A stretch of DNA of 64,000 nt from Tolypeutes matacus (lineage: Eukaryota; Chordata; Mammalia; Cingulata; Chlamyphoridae), in the NCBI GenBank assembly GCA_026826555.1, contig JAKSZT010032888.1, positions 1,935,753 to 1,999,752 of the forward strand, written 5' to 3'. Below the pieces are notes generated by a model. It saw only the letters and a program-made list of their open reading frames with translations. It was not told the DNA's origin and did no database searches. This document shows, one piece after another, positions 62,001 to 64,000 of this stretch. Within the stretch, counting starts at the first letter, position 1, and every line of letters starts with the position of its first letter. The translations under genes were made by a program, and so were the position numbers.

Positions 62001-63113
62001 TTTAAATCTTTGTACCCATCTTGAGTTGATTTTTGTATAAGGTGTGAGATGGTATTCCTCTCTCCTTCTTTTAGATATGGATATCCAGTTCTCCAAACAC
62101 CACTTGTTAAAGAGGCCATTCTCTCCCAGCTGAGTGTAGTTGGTGGCCTTGTTGAATATCAGATGTCTGTATATGTGAAGATTTAAATCAGAACCCTCAC
62201 TTCAGTTCCATTTGTCCACATGTCTATCCTTGTGCCATTATCATGCAGTTTGGGCACTTTAGTTTTGTAGTATGTTTTAAAGTCAGGTAATGTGATACCT
62301 CCAACTTCTTTTTTTTTTTTTTCAATATGTCTTTGGCAATTCGGGGCCTCCTACATTTCCAAATATATTTTGTAGTTAGTTTTTCCATTTCCTTAAAAAA
62401 TACAGTGTTGATTTTTATTGAGATTGCATTAAATCTGTATATTAATTTGGATAGGATAAACATCTTGATGATGTTTAGTCTTCCTATCCATGAACAGGGA
62501 ATACTTTTCCATTTACTTAAGTCTTCTTTGATTTCCTTTAAAAGTGTTTTGTAGTTATATGTATAAAAGTCTGTTACATCTTTAGTTAAATTTATTCCTA
62601 GGTATTTGATTCTTTTACTTACTATTGTAAATGGTATTTATTTTCTTGATTTCCTCCTCAGATTGCTTGTTATTGGTGTAAAGAAATACTACTGATTTTT
62701 GAGCATTGATATTATAGCCTGCGACATTGTTGTAATCCTTTATAAAGTCTGGAAGCTTTGTTGTAGATTTCTCAGGGCTTTATATGTATAGGATCATGTC
62801 ATCTGCAAATAATGAAATTTTTACTTCTTCTTTTCCAATTTGGATGCCTTTTATATCTTCTCCTGCATCAGTGCATGAGCAAGTACTTCTAAGACAATGT
62901 TAAATAGGAGTGGTGATAGTGGGCATCCTTGTCTTGTTCCCGATCTCAGAGGGAAGGTTTTTAGGATTTCACCATTGAAGATGATGTTTGCTTTGGGATT
63001 TTCAAATATATCCTTTATCATATTCAGAAAGTTTCCTTCTATTCCTATATTTTGCAGTGTTTTTTATCAGGAAAGAGTTCAGTATTTTGTCAAATGATTT
63101 TTCTGCATCTATA
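59036..63113 (-). mobile_element. Antisense L1, truncated at both ends
   Basis: In L1 sense it starts in reverse transcriptase at about 63,113, keeps an intact F-A-D-D box (62,809-62,798), continues to the ORF2 end (173 open codons at 61,510-60,989, with a CWRGW...HCWWDC cluster) and into the 3' UTR to 59,036. It corresponds to 11,517-14,830 of the larger antisense L1 and lacks that element's last 1.07 kb, including the A-tail. A SINE interrupts it at 61,857-61,975. No target-site duplication was found. Confidence 0.88.
61857..61975 (-). mobile_element. tRNA-derived SINE inserted in L1 ORF2
   Basis: It is flanked by a perfect 16-base duplication 'ggtctttatggttttg' at 61,841-61,856 and 61,976-61,991. 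The minus strand reads SINE head 'gggatggatgtggctcaaat', B-box-like 'gggttcgatccctg', then an A-rich tail. It is younger than the L1 it interrupts. Confidence 0.95.
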
Positions 63114-63239
63114 GATGCAGAGTCATGCCTCACTGACACGGTGAAATCAAAAAGCCCTCAAAGCAATCTTGACAGGTAATCTAATCAAGGTTCCCTTAAT
63201 TGAATTTAATATAATGAAAGTGTATCATGCCCAGTGGAG

Positions 63240-63660
63240 ATTCATAAATTAATCTCAAACTACCACTGGTGGGAATAATCACCCCTGCATCCTTCAAATC
63301 CTTGGTGATGTCAAAAATCTCTGCAGTTCCTCTAGAAATGGGTTATTGTTTTCTGTTTACTATTATGCTAGGTAAATGCAGTTTGCTGGCTTCCATTTTG
63401 CCTTTCCTATAAATTAGCCTGTACTCCATAGGTCAGGGAACATTTGTGGGGATTCTGCCAGCTGCTGAGTAGGTCTACTTCAATTGGGCCTTCCAGAACT
63501 GGATACACTGTGCCTGTGTGTTCAAGCTGAGTTAAAATTCTATTAATCACCTCACTTCCATAAGATCCTACTCGCTATGCCTCATTTCTTCTAGGAAAAG
63601 GGCAAGGTTCAGATCTCAGGACAACTCCAGGAGAAACTTCAGACATTTCAAGTTGAAACT
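63240..63660 (-). pseudogene. ERV-L-type endogenous retrovirus pol fragment
   Basis: On the minus strand, short stretches match the start of an ERV-L-class reverse transcriptase and the sequence just before it, in broken frame with several stops. The clearest part is at about 63,255-63,350. It is an old, non-functional fossil fragment with no LTR, gag or envelope recognised beside it. The sequence at 63,122-63,240 may belong to the same element or be a separate piece. Confidence 0.55.
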
Positions 63661-64000
63661 TTCATACATTTTACTAATGCATATTAGGTATTGTGCCATT
63701 TTCAACTATTTTGAATGATAGTGGATATCAATGGACAATGAATGCTTATCTGAATAATTATGTCTTTCTTATATTCAAGGTTACTTTTTCATTCAGTTGA
63801 TTGCTGTTTTTGATGGTTGGTTGAATTATTTATCTGGGGGAGCATAGTCTTAATCTTAATTCTTTTCAAGTAACTGTGAACCCACTGTAAATAAGATATT
63901 TAGAAGATATTTTATTTAATGCATGGCCAAATGAGTCAGCATTAGTCTTAATTCTATTATTAGAAGACTTAAAAAAGAAAATGTCATGGGGAGGTGTTAG
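63661..64000. other. Unassigned
   Basis: AT-rich sequence to the window edge with nothing recognised. Confidence 0.4.

Overview
The window is mammalian intergenic and intronic DNA, AT-rich and saturated with retrotransposons. It has no intact host protein gene. A tRNA-derived SINE occurs five times. Its head reads 'gggagcagatgtggctcag', it has an internal B-box-like 'ggttcaatcc' stretch and an A-rich tail, and it matches the SINE type I associate with Xenarthra (armadillo, sloth, anteater). The genus cannot be settled by eye.

The largest structure is a diverged inverted duplication. Bases 1 to about 6,480 reappear reverse-complemented at about 45,298 to 50,641, in the same order, about 39 kb apart. 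The left arm runs off the window edge. Each arm carries remains of a KRAB zinc-finger gene pointing inwards, so the two copies are convergent. The left arm keeps a 93-base leader exon with an ATG and a damaged KRAB-A box. The right arm keeps the matching leader exon, has lost KRAB-A through a gap of about 870 bp, and retains a well-preserved KRAB-B exon with both splice sites. A wrecked array of about ten C2H2 fingers follows near 36 kb on the same strand. A 7.2 kb L1 sits in the intron between KRAB-B and the fingers, and its target-site duplication is visible.

Layout: 1-6,480 left arm; 6,482-10,410 old sense L1 pieces; 10,443-20,340 a long antisense L1 with three ORF1-like blocks and an unusually long 3' UTR; 20,345-23,250 unassigned sequence; 23,255-29,830 sense L1 pieces; 29,991-31,600 a SINE and antisense L1 3' UTR; 31,600-35,600 unassigned sequence and L1 scraps; 35,660-37,330 zinc-finger exon remains; 37,467-44,682 sense L1 with a nested retrocopy; 44,690-50,641 right arm; 50,641-52,400 L1 scraps; 53,400-54,230 a probable processed pseudogene; 55,840-56,520 an antisense L1 5' UTR; 57,540-57,915 an LTR-like repeat; 59,036-63,113 antisense L1 with a SINE inside; 63,240-63,660 an ERV-L-type pol fragment.

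Nothing here looks like a working gene system. The points of interest are the reconstructable history of a duplicated and then destroyed KRAB-ZNF locus, and an L1 lineage with a two-tailed 3' UTR and, in one copy, repeated ORF1 modules. All homology statements were made by eye. Identity levels and repeat family names would need alignment and RepeatMasker.
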